From JAWKWH01 sp963669415 (GTDB lineage Bacteria > Pseudomonadota > Alphaproteobacteria > Rhizobiales > Rhizobiaceae): a DNA stretch of 64,000 bases. The stretch covers positions 1,922,001-1,986,000 of the forward strand of contig CAXXPS010000002.1 in assembly GCA_963669415.2 (NCBI GenBank), given 5' to 3'. Each line of letters begins with the position of its first letter. Position 1 is the stretch's first letter. A model generated the notes under the pieces. The model was not told where the DNA came from. It worked only from the letters and a program-made list of their open reading frames with translations, and made no database searches. Made by a program: the position numbers and the translations under genes. Positions 44,518-53,558 of this stretch are shown here, in pieces.

Positions 44518-45420
44518 ATGATCAACCGTCGCCAGTTTCTTAAACTGATCGGAGCCGGAGCTGTGGGTGGTGCGGCTTTGGCAAGCTATGCCTTTGCCAT
44601 CGAACCCTTGTGGAGGCTTAGGACAGTCACCCACCGCATTCAGCCGCGGACCTGGCCACGTGGGCAGCGGTTGCGCATTGCCGCTCTTGCCGATTTCCAC
44701 GCCTGCGAACCCTGGATGACCCGGCAACGCATTGCCGCGGTCTGTGAGAAGGCAAATGCGCTCAAACCGGATATTACCCTTCTCCTCGGCGATTTTGTCT
44801 CGTCGATGAATTTTGTCACCGGAACCGTCGCACATAAAGAATGGGCGTCGGAATTGTCGAAGCTCACCGCGCCGCTTGGCGTCCATGCCATTCAGGGCAA
44901 TCACGACTGGTGGGAGGACGTAGCAGCCCAGCGAACCGGTGGCGGCGAAACGGCTGCTTGCAAGGCGCTCAGAAACGCAAACATTCCGGTATTTGAGAAT
45001 GATGCTGTACGGATCGATCACAATGGCGCGTCATTCTGGCTTGCGGGATTGTCTTCGCAGTGGGCGCTCAAGCCCGGCAGACGTTATGGCCGGACGCAGA
45101 TGATTGGCCTGGACGATCTCGATGGGACGCTAGCCAAGATCACCGACGAGGCGCCGGTTATCGTGATGGCTCACGAGCCGGATATCTTTCCGCAAATCCC
45201 CAAAGATGTGGCGTTGACATTGTCCGGTCATACCCATGGCGGACAGGTGCGGCTGTTTGGCTACTCACCCGTCGTTCCATCAAAGTTCGGGGACCGCTAT
45301 GCCTATGGTCATATTGTGGAGGATGAACGTGACTTGATCGTTTCAGGCGGATTGGGATGTTCAATCCTGCCGGTTCGATTTGGTGTTCCGCCTGAGATAA
45401 CTGTCGTGGAGTTGGGATGA
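44518..45420 (+). CDS. Tat-exported metallophosphoesterase (YkuE/YaeI type)
   Basis: A 300-residue calcineurin-like phosphoesterase. The N-terminus MINRRQFLKLIGAGAVGG is a twin-arginine signal. Metal ligands are seen in order: LADFHACEP, LLGDFVS, IQGNHDWW, VMAHEPD and LSGHTHGGQVRLFG. These proteins act at the membrane or in the periplasm; UDP-diacylglucosamine-type substrates have been suggested for some relatives. Substrate here is unknown. It is 7 bases downstream of the MAPEG gene. Confidence 0.88.
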   Translation: MINRRQFLKLIGAGAVGGAALASYAFAIEPLWRLRTVTHRIQPRTWPRGQRLRIAALADFHACEPWMTRQRIAAVCEKANALKPDITLLLGDFVSSMNFVTGTVAHKEWASELSKLTAPLGVHAIQGNHDWWEDVAAQRTGGGETAACKALRNANIPVFENDAVRIDHNGASFWLAGLSSQWALKPGRRYGRTQMIGLDDLDGTLAKITDEAPVIVMAHEPDIFPQIPKDVALTLSGHTHGGQVRLFGYSPVVPSKFGDRYAYGHIVEDERDLIVSGGLGCSILPVRFGVPPEITVVELG

Positions 45421-45528
45421 ATCAAATGATTGTCAGGATCTTGTCCCCAGACCGCGCAATACCGGCCGGGTGGATATTGCTTGAGCCCCCTTGCCCGACC
45501 GGCCTGCCTGCAGATAAATGAAAGGAAC

Positions 45529-45605
45529 GGTCCCGTAGCTCAGCAGGATAGAGCATCAGATTCCTAATCTGAGGGTCGCAGGTTCGAATCCTGCCGGGAT
45601 CGCCA
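45529..45605 (+). tRNA. tRNA-Arg (CCT)
   Basis: A 77-base cloverleaf with acceptor GGTCCCG/CGGGATC, anticodon loop TTCCTAA (anticodon CCT) between TCAGA and TCTGA, and T-loop GGTTCGAATCC. CCA is encoded (45603-45605). This tRNA is a frequent attachment site, and the DNA to its right looks foreign. Confidence 0.95.
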
Positions 45606-46199
45606 ATGAAATCAAAAGCTTATTGAGTTTGCTAAATTCCGCAAAAGACCGTTATAAGCAGATTATAAGCAAGTTACGAGCATTCGCCACTCTGATCTGA
45701 CAATCCCAACCGGCCATTGACTATCACCTCATCCTGCACTGATTACCTTTCTTCTCTCTTTAAGAATCAGATCGTCAATACCGTCAAAGCCGTCAGTTTC
45801 GATTTGATTTCAGACGGTTAGCGACGGAGTTAAATCGTCAGATGTTGTCACCTGGCCGTCAGAGTGGACAGGAAAAATATTAGGCAAATCTGGCGATCAC
45901 CGTGAACCTACTTCGACATAGGTCAACAATTTCAATGATTTAAGAGCTCCGTGTACCAGCGGTGAGGTTGAAACGGCTCAAAATTCGCTCTGGCAAGAAA
46001 AAATCTCTGCGTGAGGGGGAGTGCGGTCGTCAGGCGCGAAAGTTCCCAGAGATTTACCCCGCCCCCCCCAAAGCGGGTGTTTGCACTCAAGCGGATTCGC
46101 CAAGCTGCCGGGTTCATCGGCTTACAGAAGTGGATTGTCTCAATATGCCAGCGATCATCTTAGGGGCGGGTTTCCGCTGAACGACGAGATCAGGATGAG
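45606..46199. other. Non-coding region with iteron-like repeats beside tRNA-Arg
   Basis: No gene is supported in these 594 bases. The DNA is AT-rich near the tRNA. It contains TTATAAGCAGATTATAAGCA (a 10-base spaced direct repeat at 45653-45672). It also holds a series of CCGTCA/TGACGG words between 45771 and 45872. It precedes, on the 3' side, the Toprim/ATPase gene and may have held the replication or integration sites of the element. Confidence 0.5.
45770..45796 (-). repeat. Iteron-like 9-bp repeats
   Basis: On the minus strand three consecutive 9-base units read CTGACGGCT, TTGACGGTA and TTGACGATC. More copies of the CGTC word follow nearby (45812-45872, including GACGGTTAGCGACGG). Such phased short repeats are typical of origins bound by replication proteins; an origin is inferred, not shown. 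Confidence 0.45.
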
Positions 46200-48359
46200 T
46201 CAACATTTCCAGCTGATATCGATCAGGCGCCGGGCGCCCGTGCTCTTCTTCGCTACGGACAGTCCCCGTTGGCGCAGCAGTGGTGTTGCACGTTCAAGGG
46301 CGCTGCCCAAACCATTGGATTTCTTTGGCCAAGAGGGCAGCCGTTTGACGTGGTTCGGAGCAATGCGGTTGAGCTGTGCCAGCAGTTCAGTTGCGGTTCC
46401 GCTCCAGTTTCCCTCTCGTCCGATCTGCGACATGAACTGCTCGATGGTGACGGCGACGTCATCGTCTTCAAAGGCGATATTGTTGGTCGACTGGCGATTG
46501 GCTTTGTAAGCCTCGGCAAACTCGCCTTCCCCCCAGCCGAGGCTGGGTGATGCCGCCTCCATGAGTTTCGCAAAGTCGGCCATCCGGGGATACCTCTCAC
46601 ACTTCACCGTACCAATCCGGCGAAGCGCTGTTGAGATGGCATCACAAAGCGCACCCAGGATGCCAAGGCGCACAGCCTCCCATGCCCGCCAAAACTCATC
46701 CTCCGGCCGCCGCTGGCTGTCGTCGATGCCGTGCAACCGAATATTCAAACAGCGGTCCGCAAGATCCGCCCGCGCGATCAGGTTCGGAATGCCGTTCACG
46801 ATGATTGGGCGGGCACCTGCAAACCAGTTCATCTTGTTGTTGGTGTGGAGTTTTCGTGTTGCAAAACCCGCTCCTGTAGCAAGCCTGCAAATCGCATCGG
46901 ACAGCCGACCATCAATTTTGGACATGTTGTCAAGGCTCATGACATGCGTGTTGGATGCCATGACGAACAGGCTGCGGTCGTCGTTTGGTGGCGTTGCCAA
47001 ATCGACGGCAGCAGGATCCACTAATGACCGAAGAAGCTTTGCCATCGTGGACTTTCCAGATCCTTGTTCACCACTGAGCATGAGAACCGGGTATGAAGAA
47101 GCTTTTCCCCACAGGGCTGCAGTTAACCAGGCCACGATGAGCTTGAAGTCATCGTCGTTGCAATTGATGAACGCGCGCAACTGCGAGACCGAACCGCCTT
47201 GTGCCGGTTCAGGCAATGCACGTGAAGAATCGGAACGGATAAACTTGACCGGGGGATCATCAACAACTGACCAACCATCTGCGTCGATGCGAACTGAACG
47301 CCACCGATCGTCACACAGATCAATCCAGCAGGCGCCGTCACACCACGCAATACGCCTTGCACTTTGATGAAGGGGACCATCTACTTTCGCCTGCAAAGAC
47401 AGAACTCGCAATACGTCGCCAAGCTGTTGGCTGCTCGCTACGATTCCGGTTGATTGAAAGTGGCGGCCAGATAAGCAGTCTTTGATCTCGTCGCTTTCAA
47501 GTGGCCAGTTCTCAAAATGGCCCCGAATGGGGATTGTTGCGTAGGCAACCCGCGCGTCGTCATGCCAAAGTGCAGCACCATCAGCCGCGGCGATCAGATC
47601 GGCCTTCTTGCGATCGCGTCTGCTGGTATGGTCAGCTTCATTCTTTGCCTTACCGCCTTGGTCATCAGCTTCTATCGGTGTCGATGATGCGAGCAGATCC
47701 TGTGCCTTGTGCGTATCCCATCCGTCAGCCAGCGCATCTGCAGCATCCCATCCATCTGGCACATCCGCCGGAGGCGTCAGAATCTGGATAGATCCAGCTT
47801 CAACGGAGTTGAGGCATGCGGTCACCTGCGTTGCATGATCCTGCCCCGGAGCATCGGCATCTGGCCAAATGACAATGTGTCGTCCGGACAGCAGTGACCA
47901 GTCAGCCTTGCTTGCGCTTCTCGATCCGTTCGGGCTGGTGATGGCCACACAGGCAGGAAGGAGCTTTGCGGCAGCATCAGCCGCTTTCTCCCCCTCACAC
48001 ACGACGACTATGGCATCCGGGTCTGCCGCCAATCGCTCCAGACTATACAGTGGGCGCGGCTTGTTCCAGCTCACCCACCGCCAGAACAACCTGCCGTCAG
48101 ACTTGTCAGCCCACAGCGTCAAAGGCCGAAAGCACTTTTCCCCACTCTTGCTGTCAAACCGCCACACATAGCCAAGGACAGTTCCCTCACCATCCCGATA
48201 GGTCCAACGCTGCGAAGGATTGCCGAGTTTGGGATGGTTCCGCGGTGGGTCCGGAGCATATTCTGGAACCGGGGAAATCAAACAAAACGATCCACCTTCA
48301 GCAACATTGAAGGGCCGCATTGGTGAATTATCAATTGGATCGAAACGATCGTCATTCAT
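46200..48359 (-). CDS. Toprim plus P-loop ATPase replication protein of a mobile element
   Basis: A 719-residue protein. The N-terminal third is a Toprim domain (VVVCEGEKAADAAAKLLP near residue 121, then IVIWPDADAPG). The middle carries a Walker A motif LSGEQGSGKSTMAKLL (around 423), followed by an SF3/DUF927-like ATPase region with SLDNMSKI. This primase-helicase design is common in phage satellites and integrative elements. The ATG at 48359 overlaps the stop of the truncated upstream gene (ATGAATGA), so the two formed one operon. A TTG at 48368 is an alternative start. Confidence 0.8.
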   Translation of the reverse strand: MNDDRFDPIDNSPMRPFNVAEGGSFCLISPVPEYAPDPPRNHPKLGNPSQRWTYRDGEGTVLGYVWRFDSKSGEKCFRPLTLWADKSDGRLFWRWVSWNKPRPLYSLERLAADPDAIVVVCEGEKAADAAAKLLPACVAITSPNGSRSASKADWSLLSGRHIVIWPDADAPGQDHATQVTACLNSVEAGSIQILTPPADVPDGWDAADALADGWDTHKAQDLLASSTPIEADDQGGKAKNEADHTSRRDRKKADLIAAADGAALWHDDARVAYATIPIRGHFENWPLESDEIKDCLSGRHFQSTGIVASSQQLGDVLRVLSLQAKVDGPLHQSARRIAWCDGACWIDLCDDRWRSVRIDADGWSVVDDPPVKFIRSDSSRALPEPAQGGSVSQLRAFINCNDDDFKLIVAWLTAALWGKASSYPVLMLSGEQGSGKSTMAKLLRSLVDPAAVDLATPPNDDRSLFVMASNTHVMSLDNMSKIDGRLSDAICRLATGAGFATRKLHTNNKMNWFAGARPIIVNGIPNLIARADLADRCLNIRLHGIDDSQRRPEDEFWRAWEAVRLGILGALCDAISTALRRIGTVKCERYPRMADFAKLMEAASPSLGWGEGEFAEAYKANRQSTNNIAFEDDDVAVTIEQFMSQIGREGNWSGTATELLAQLNRIAPNHVKRLPSWPKKSNGLGSALERATPLLRQRGLSVAKKSTGARRLIDISWKC

Positions 48360-48572
48360 AGGGGTCAATCCTCAGCATCTCGCAGAGGCGTTTGGCCGCT
48401 TCAGATTGGCGGAGGTCGAACAAGTAGGCTGCAAGACTGATCAGATCGCCGCCAAAATCTCCGGTAGCAAAGTCAGCCCAAAGTCCGGTCCGCAAGTTCA
48501 CCTTGAAAGAACCTGAGTTGCGATCAGTGCGATTAGGGTTACGGGCGACCCATTCAGCACCTTGCCGACAAC
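48352..48572 (-). pseudogene. Truncated primase zinc-ribbon-type gene, 5' end lost at the IS
   Basis: Seventy-two in-frame codons end at 48352, with no start. They encode GAEWVARNPNRTDR, GSFKVNLRTGLWADFATGD and GGDLISLAAYL, the conserved pattern of the small CHC2/zinc-ribbon-like proteins that precede Toprim-ATPase genes in mobile elements. The frame is cut exactly at the left end of the IS3-family element, and its missing start is not on the other side of the IS. Confidence 0.75.
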
Positions 48573-48624
48573 TGTCTTAGCCCCCTAAAACTGTGCCATT
48601 GTTTTGATGGTTCAGGATTTGGCT

Positions 48625-48912
48625 ATGGCGAGGAAGCGTTATTCGGATGAGGATATCCTCAAACTGCTGCGTGAGATTGAGCTGAACCTGGCATCGGGCC
48701 AGGATGTTGTGTCTGCATGTCGTTCAGTCGGCGTGAGCGATGCAACTTACTACAATTGGCGCAAGAGGTTTGGCGGGATGGGTAGATCGCAGTTGTCGGA
48801 GCTGAAGGCTCTGCAGAAAGAGAATGGCCGGCTGAAGAAGATCGTAGCGGAGCTAGAGCTGGACAAGCTGATCCTCAAGGAGAGCCTGGATTACCTAAAG
48901 CCCAAGGCCTGA
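48625..48912 (+). CDS. IS3-family transposase OrfA
   Basis: A 95-residue OrfA with a helix-turn-helix (MARKRYSDEDILKLLREIEL to SVGVSDATYYNWRKRFGG) and a leucine-zipper-like C-terminus (LKALQKENGRLKKIVAELEL). The start is the ATG at 48625; ATGs at 48604 and 48607 add a few residues. It overlaps the upstream-open part of orfB, which is in the -1 frame. Confidence 0.9.
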   Translation: MARKRYSDEDILKLLREIELNLASGQDVVSACRSVGVSDATYYNWRKRFGGMGRSQLSELKALQKENGRLKKIVAELELDKLILKESLDYLKPKA

Positions 48913-48986
48913 CGACCGATCAGCTTCGTCAGGCTGTCATTCATACACGTCAGAAGCTCGATACGTCGGAGCGGCGCACCTGCAAA

Positions 48987-49745
48987 GTGATGGGCGTTGC
49001 GCGCAGCACGCTGCAATACAAGGCCGTGCTGAAGGATGATGAAGAGGCTTTGCGTTTGGCCATGATCCGGCTGGCTAAGCAATATGGTCGCTACGGCTAC
49101 CGCAAGATTGCCAGACTGCTGCGTGTCGAGGGCTGGCATGTGAACCATAAGAAGGTAGAGCGGCTGTGGCGTGAAGAAGGATTGCAACTTCCCCATCGCC
49201 ACAAGAAGCGCAGACGGCTCTATCACAAGGACAGTTCCGTCATCCGGCTGCGGCCCCAATACCCAAACCACATCTGGAGCATCGACTTCGTTCACGACAA
49301 GCTGAGCAACGGCCGCAGTTACAAGATGCTGACGGTACTGGATGAGTACACTCGACAGGCCTTGTGCGTGGCTGTGAATACCAGGATGGGATCGGCCGAG
49401 GTGCTTGAAGCGCTATATCCACTACTGCTGCGGTATGGAAAACCGGAATACGTTCGCTCAGACAATGGCCCGGAGTTCATTGCCAAGCCTCTACAGGAAT
49501 GGCTGACAAAAGTCGGCATCAAACCAATCCAGATCTATCCGGGTTCACCATGGGAGAATGGCTACAACGAAAGGTTCAACGGAACGCTGCGTCACGAAGT
49601 ACTCAACGCAGAATGGTTCAATACTACCAGGCAGGCCCAAATCGTCATCAATCAGTGGCTCAGACAGTACAACCACATCCGACCACATCAAGCCCTCAAT
49701 ATGCGTGCGCCGGTCCCAGAAACCGTTTCAGAAATTGGCCCATGA
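48987..49745 (+). CDS. IS3-family transposase OrfB (rve integrase domain)
   Basis: The open frame gives 252 residues from an ATG, but the same frame is open upstream through at least 48900 in -1 phase to orfA. The full OrfAB product is therefore expected from frameshifting. HTH_21 (KQYGRYGYRKIARLL) is followed by the DDE core: Asp in IWSIDFVHD, Asp in VRSDNGPEF and Glu in GYNERFNGTLRHEV. All catalytic residues are intact, so it may be active. I do not see a classic A6G slippery site. Confidence 0.9.
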   Translation: MMGVARSTLQYKAVLKDDEEALRLAMIRLAKQYGRYGYRKIARLLRVEGWHVNHKKVERLWREEGLQLPHRHKKRRRLYHKDSSVIRLRPQYPNHIWSIDFVHDKLSNGRSYKMLTVLDEYTRQALCVAVNTRMGSAEVLEALYPLLLRYGKPEYVRSDNGPEFIAKPLQEWLTKVGIKPIQIYPGSPWENGYNERFNGTLRHEVLNAEWFNTTRQAQIVINQWLRQYNHIRPHQALNMRAPVPETVSEIGP

Positions 49746-49760
49746 AAAGGGGGCTGGACA

Positions 49761-49867
49761 TTCGAACTGCCACCAGTGTGGAGGTCTATGCTCGCGAAAT
49801 CATCAGAAAGCTGATTGACGCCGGAAACGCCATCGCTGATCTCCTTTTCAGCGAAGATCAGCATTGA
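49761..49867 (+). pseudogene. 3' remnant of an unknown gene cut by the IS
   Basis: Directly right of the IS, an open frame on the plus strand encodes TATSVEVYAREIIRKLIDAG followed by NAIADLLFSEDQH and a stop. It looks like the helical C-terminus of a real protein whose upstream part is missing. I cannot name the family. Confidence 0.4.
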
Positions 49868-49912
49868 AACACGCCCGAATGCTATTGGCAGCTGTGGCGC
49901 CAACAGCAGGAA

Positions 49913-50968
49913 TCAAGTCTGGTCGAGTCGCAATCCGGTGTCATGATCGAAAAGAAACGGTCTGCCCAACAGGCTTAGGCCAACCGCGTCGCCCGTTTTG
50001 ATGTCGCAGTCTTTGCCAACCTTGGCGACAATGCGCTCGTTTCCAGTCGCAAGGGTGAGCAATGTCGCATCGCCGATAAGTTCGACCACATTTGCGGCGC
50101 CCGCAATCTCAGCGCCCTCGACCGGTGCAGTTGCCAGGTCTTCAGGCCGGATTCCCAGCACTGCCGGGCCAAACCGGACGGTGCGCGAAACTGCGATGTT
50201 GATGCCATTTGCGCGGAATCGCCCATCGGCAATCTCACCGTCAACCAGGTTCATGGCCGGTGATCCGACAAAGCTCGCCACAAAGCGCGTGCGCGGATCG
50301 TCATATATTTGGCGCGGCGTTCCGATCTGCTCAATTTGCCCGTCATTCATCACCACGACGCGATCAGCCAATGTCATTGCTTCGAGTTGATCATGTGTCA
50401 CATAGATCGTGGTCGTGCCGAGCTGATCATGAATGCGTCGAATTTGGGCTCTCATGGAAACGCGCAGGCGCGCATCGAGATTAGAGAGCGGCTCATCCAT
50501 CAGAAACACCCGCGGCGAGCGCACGATCGCACGAGCCAATGCAACGCGCTGCCTTTGCCCACCGGACAAGGCACCGGGCTTGCGCTCCAAATAGTCGGTC
50601 AGTTCGACCAGTGCCGCGGCCTGGCGCACGCGAGCGTCATGGTCGGCGCGCGGTACCTTTCGCGCACGCAAAGGGAAACGGATGTTTTCGTATACTGACA
50701 TTTGCGGGTAGAGGCTATAGCTCTGAAACACCATTGCAACGTCGCGGACGCCCGGCTCCAGCGCGCTAACGTCTTCCTCCCCAATGCGCACAATTCCAGA
50801 GTTGGGGGTTTCGAGCCCTGCCACCACGCGCATCGTTGTCGTCTTGCCGCACCCCGATGGTCCGAGCAAAACCAGAAACTCGCCATGCGGAATGGTCAGC
50901 GAAAGGTCGCGAACCGCGTAAACCTGGTTCCAGTGTTTAACAACTTTTTCGAGGTCAACCGATGCCAT
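49913..50968 (-). CDS. Carbohydrate-type ABC transporter ATP-binding protein (UgpC/MsmK-like)
   Basis: A 351-residue ATPase with Walker A GPSGCGKTT (residues 36-44), the signature LSGGQRQRVALARAIV, Walker B VFLMDEPLSNLDA, and a C-terminal TOBE-type regulatory domain (LGIRPEDL). It is the last gene of the cluster, 36 bases after the BtpA gene. Presumably it energises the two permeases encoded upstream. Confidence 0.92.
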   Translation of the reverse strand: MASVDLEKVVKHWNQVYAVRDLSLTIPHGEFLVLLGPSGCGKTTTMRVVAGLETPNSGIVRIGEEDVSALEPGVRDVAMVFQSYSLYPQMSVYENIRFPLRARKVPRADHDARVRQAAALVELTDYLERKPGALSGGQRQRVALARAIVRSPRVFLMDEPLSNLDARLRVSMRAQIRRIHDQLGTTTIYVTHDQLEAMTLADRVVVMNDGQIEQIGTPRQIYDDPRTRFVASFVGSPAMNLVDGEIADGRFRANGINIAVSRTVRFGPAVLGIRPEDLATAPVEGAEIAGAANVVELIGDATLLTLATGNERIVAKVGKDCDIKTGDAVGLSLLGRPFLFDHDTGLRLDQT

Positions 50969-51004
50969 GGGCTTGCCTGGATTGAGGGATGTTCAGCGTT
51001 CGGG

Positions 51005-51826
51005 TCATCGCAACGGTGCGACGGCGTCCATCAGACGCCGAACACGATCGAGGTCACTTTTACCCCACATCTCGCCGCTTGGTTTGAGTGAAACGCCAAC
51101 GATCGCGCCATCGGCGGAGTTCATGATCCTGTCTGCATTGGATGCATCAAGTCCGCTTCCGACCAATGTGGGCAATCCGCTCCCGTCGCGCACCTCGTCA
51201 ATTTCGGACGGGTCGGCAGGATGGCCGGTACGCAGCCCAGTGGCGATGGCCGCATCTGCCTGAAAAAAAGCAACATCGCGCGCCTGTTCCGACACCGGAC
51301 GGTCGGCAGTTATCGCGTGCGCACCATGCTTGACGTGCACATCGGCAAAGACGTGCACATGCTCGGCATCGATCAGCGCGCGGTAGCGCAACGCATCAGC
51401 CGCCGCGCCTTCAATGAAACCTTCATTGGCAACATAGGCATTGGCCCATTGATTCACGCGAACGAAACTGGCGCCAGATGCCTTTGCGCAAGCCAGCGAG
51501 GCCTGCGCAGCATTGGCAACAATGTTGAACCCAACGGGCAAACCAATTTCGGTCTGGATCAGCCGCCCAAGTATTGCGATCACAGCCACTGTTTCATGCC
51601 CGATTTTTTCGGGGCGTGCGAATGGAACATCGCCTGCATTCTCGATCAAAATGCCGTCGACACCCCCCTCGCGGAGGCGGCGTGCCTCGTCGAGACCATG
51701 CTCATAAAGCCGTTCGGGGTCACACTGTCGACCGCGAGGGGTTCCCGGAGTCGGCAATGCATGAACCATCGCGATCACCGGCTTGCGGACGCCAAACAGA
51801 GTCTCAAGAACGTTTTTACCGCTCAT
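51005..51826 (-). CDS. BtpA/SgcQ-family TIM-barrel protein
   Basis: A 273-residue BtpA-family protein, with VIAMVHALPTPGTPR near the N-terminus, GVDGILIENAGDVPF, then GFNIVANAAQASLACAKASG and VGSGLDASNADRIM near the phosphate-binding end of the barrel. The family is structurally like phosphoribosyl-anthranilate isomerase/indole synthases, but its chemistry is not established. Here it sits with a sugar kinase and ABC genes, so a phosphosugar substrate is plausible. It overlaps the amidohydrolase gene by 4 bases. Confidence 0.85.
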   Translation of the reverse strand: MSGKNVLETLFGVRKPVIAMVHALPTPGTPRGRQCDPERLYEHGLDEARRLREGGVDGILIENAGDVPFARPEKIGHETVAVIAILGRLIQTEIGLPVGFNIVANAAQASLACAKASGASFVRVNQWANAYVANEGFIEGAAADALRYRALIDAEHVHVFADVHVKHGAHAITADRPVSEQARDVAFFQADAAIATGLRTGHPADPSEIDEVRDGSGLPTLVGSGLDASNADRIMNSADGAIVGVSLKPSGEMWGKSDLDRVRRLMDAVAPLR

Positions 51827-52617
51827 GCCGCACTGCCTTCAAATCCCCAGATCCGCATCGCATTGCCTCGGAAAACCATCTGCAGCTCATCCTCACCCAA
51901 GCCGACGACTCTAAGCTTTTCTTGTTCAACCCGGGTCGATTGGTAGGGCGCATCCGATCCGTAGGTCAGACGTTCCGGCCCAACTTCGGCGATGAAGGTT
52001 TTGATGTCGTAGGCAAAGGCTTGCGACATATCGACGGTGATATTCGGATACTCCTGGCAGGCCAAGATTGCCTCCCAGAGGAAGGAGTGCATGCCAATGT
52101 GAGCAAGAACAAAATGAACATTGGGATAGGCTTTTGCAGCCTGCGCCTGAAGATAGGGTAGGTCGCGCGAGGCATCACCGGAGTGGAACAGCACATTAAG
52201 CCCGTACTCCTCACATTTGTCGAGCACCGGGCCTATCACCGTCAGGTCATTTGGCCGATAGAAATCATATCCCGCGACCAGTTTCACGCCGCGGCAGTTC
52301 CATTCGCCAACATACTTGTCCAGCAGGTTCTGCGTATGCTCGCCACCGAATGTCGGGTTGATGCGCGCCAGCCCGGTGATGCGGTCAGGATACTTCAACA
52401 CAGCGCGGCCGACCTGCATATTTGCCTTGTCGTAGTCCGCATCCCAAGGCGGGCTCATCACACGGTCATGCGGGAAAAGACAGCCATGGCTGGCGTTTTG
52501 TTCGTCAAGAAACTCGATGACGCTGTCTGGGACATCAGTGATCAGGTTGGGACAGCATGTATGTGCCGCCACATTCGAGTCGGTACCGTAGTGGATATGC
52601 GTGTCGATGACTTTCAT
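51823..52617 (-). CDS. Amidohydrolase-2-family metal-dependent hydrolase
   Basis: A 264-residue TIM-barrel hydrolase beginning MKVIDTHIHYGTDSN with the metal-binding HxH. Further ligands appear in LFHSGDASRD, VLAHIGMHSF and TYGSDAPYQS (Asp). Family members include lactonases and decarboxylases such as LigI and ACMSD types. A lactonase or decarboxylase acting on the imported compound is possible, but nothing proves it. It overlaps both neighbours by 4 bases. Confidence 0.85.
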   Translation of the reverse strand: MKVIDTHIHYGTDSNVAAHTCCPNLITDVPDSVIEFLDEQNASHGCLFPHDRVMSPPWDADYDKANMQVGRAVLKYPDRITGLARINPTFGGEHTQNLLDKYVGEWNCRGVKLVAGYDFYRPNDLTVIGPVLDKCEEYGLNVLFHSGDASRDLPYLQAQAAKAYPNVHFVLAHIGMHSFLWEAILACQEYPNITVDMSQAFAYDIKTFIAEVGPERLTYGSDAPYQSTRVEQEKLRVVGLGEDELQMVFRGNAMRIWGFEGSAA

Positions 52618-53558
52618 TCCGCGGCCTTCCGGTTGAAGTAGATGTTCATGCGTCGTTCGACACGTTCAAAACCGACCAGATTGGACTGACAGCCCCATTT
52701 CTCGACCACAAAGCTTGATGCCGCCGAGGCGTAACGCGCAGCGCTGTCCGGATCAGCGCCGCGCAGCAGCATTGCCATTGCCGCCCCGGCAAAAGCATCT
52801 CCCGCACCGGTTGTGTCTTGGATTCGCGCCGCCGGCACCGCATCGCAGGCAAACTCGCCGTCCTGCAGAATCCAGCGGCTGCCTTCTGCACCACGCGTTA
52901 CGGTGATCATCTTCAGCCCAAATGCGAGCAGGCCTTTCGGAGAAGTCAGATCCAACAACTTTAACAGTGCCTCAAGTTCGCGCTGTGAGATGAAGAGGTA
53001 GTCAGCCATTTTGAGGAAATCAGCGGCGCTCTCATTTGCGGTTCCGACCATTCCGTTGATCGCTGTTATTTTGCCCTGTTCACGCGCATGACGAATGGTC
53101 TTGAGCGTGTAGTGGCAGAATTTTTCGCTGACAACGACGGCACGGGCGTTTTCGATGTGCTCGTAGGGCGGTTCCCATTCGCTTTGGTCGGCCGCGATGC
53201 CGAGATGCGAATAGCATACGCTACGGCCGCGCTTGTCGGAGACGTTGTAGCTATAACCTGAATCCTCGCCGCTGCGCACATCGACTGCCGTCAGGTCGAC
53301 GCCCAACTCAAGCAGATGCGCGCGATAGCCTGAACTGTTGAAGTCGTCACCGACAACCATGCCCAAGCCGACTTCGATGCCCATGCTGGCGGCTGCGGCG
53401 CCCAAATTCGCCGAACAATCGCCAAAGAATGGGGTATGTATCAGCTTGGGCGGCATATCCAGAGCGACGGTTTCCCCTTCCTCCGGATAACGCTCGGCGC
53501 GTAGTATAAAATCAAAAATCGTCCACGAGCCGACTGAAAGCAGATCAAGTTTCATCAT
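52614..53558 (-). CDS. PfkB-family carbohydrate kinase
   Basis: A 314-residue ribokinase-like protein. The N-terminal region has GDCSANLGAAAASMGIEVG (PfkB signature 1 area), and the C-terminal signature is TTGAGDAFAGAAMAML with the catalytic Asp. It should phosphorylate the imported sugar or nucleoside; the substrate cannot be read from sequence. The start at 53558 overlaps the permease stop as ATGA, excluding the longer frame to 53762. Confidence 0.88.
   Translation of the reverse strand: MMKLDLLSVGSWTIFDFILRAERYPEEGETVALDMPPKLIHTPFFGDCSANLGAAAASMGIEVGLGMVVGDDFNSSGYRAHLLELGVDLTAVDVRSGEDSGYSYNVSDKRGRSVCYSHLGIAADQSEWEPPYEHIENARAVVVSEKFCHYTLKTIRHAREQGKITAINGMVGTANESAADFLKMADYLFISQRELEALLKLLDLTSPKGLLAFGLKMITVTRGAEGSRWILQDGEFACDAVPAARIQDTTGAGDAFAGAAMAMLLRGADPDSAARYASAASSFVVEKWGCQSNLVGFERVERRMNIYFNRKAAE

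Larger units (their letters stand above)
48573..49760 (+). mobile_element. IS3-family insertion sequence
   Basis: A 1,188-bp element with orfA and orfB in the usual overlapping arrangement. The terminal inverted repeats are imperfect: the left end reads TGTCTTAGCCCCCT and the right end, on the minus strand, TGTCCAGCCCCCT. The flanks (ACAAC before, TTCGA after) show no target duplication. This suggests that DNA next to it was deleted or rearranged after insertion. Confidence 0.88.

Noticed and set aside
48890..48912. Slippery site for programmed -1 frameshifting in the IS3-family element
   Set aside because: The frames are in the expected -1 relation, but only CTAAAG and CCCAAGG are present; no convincing A6G-type heptamer can be pointed to.
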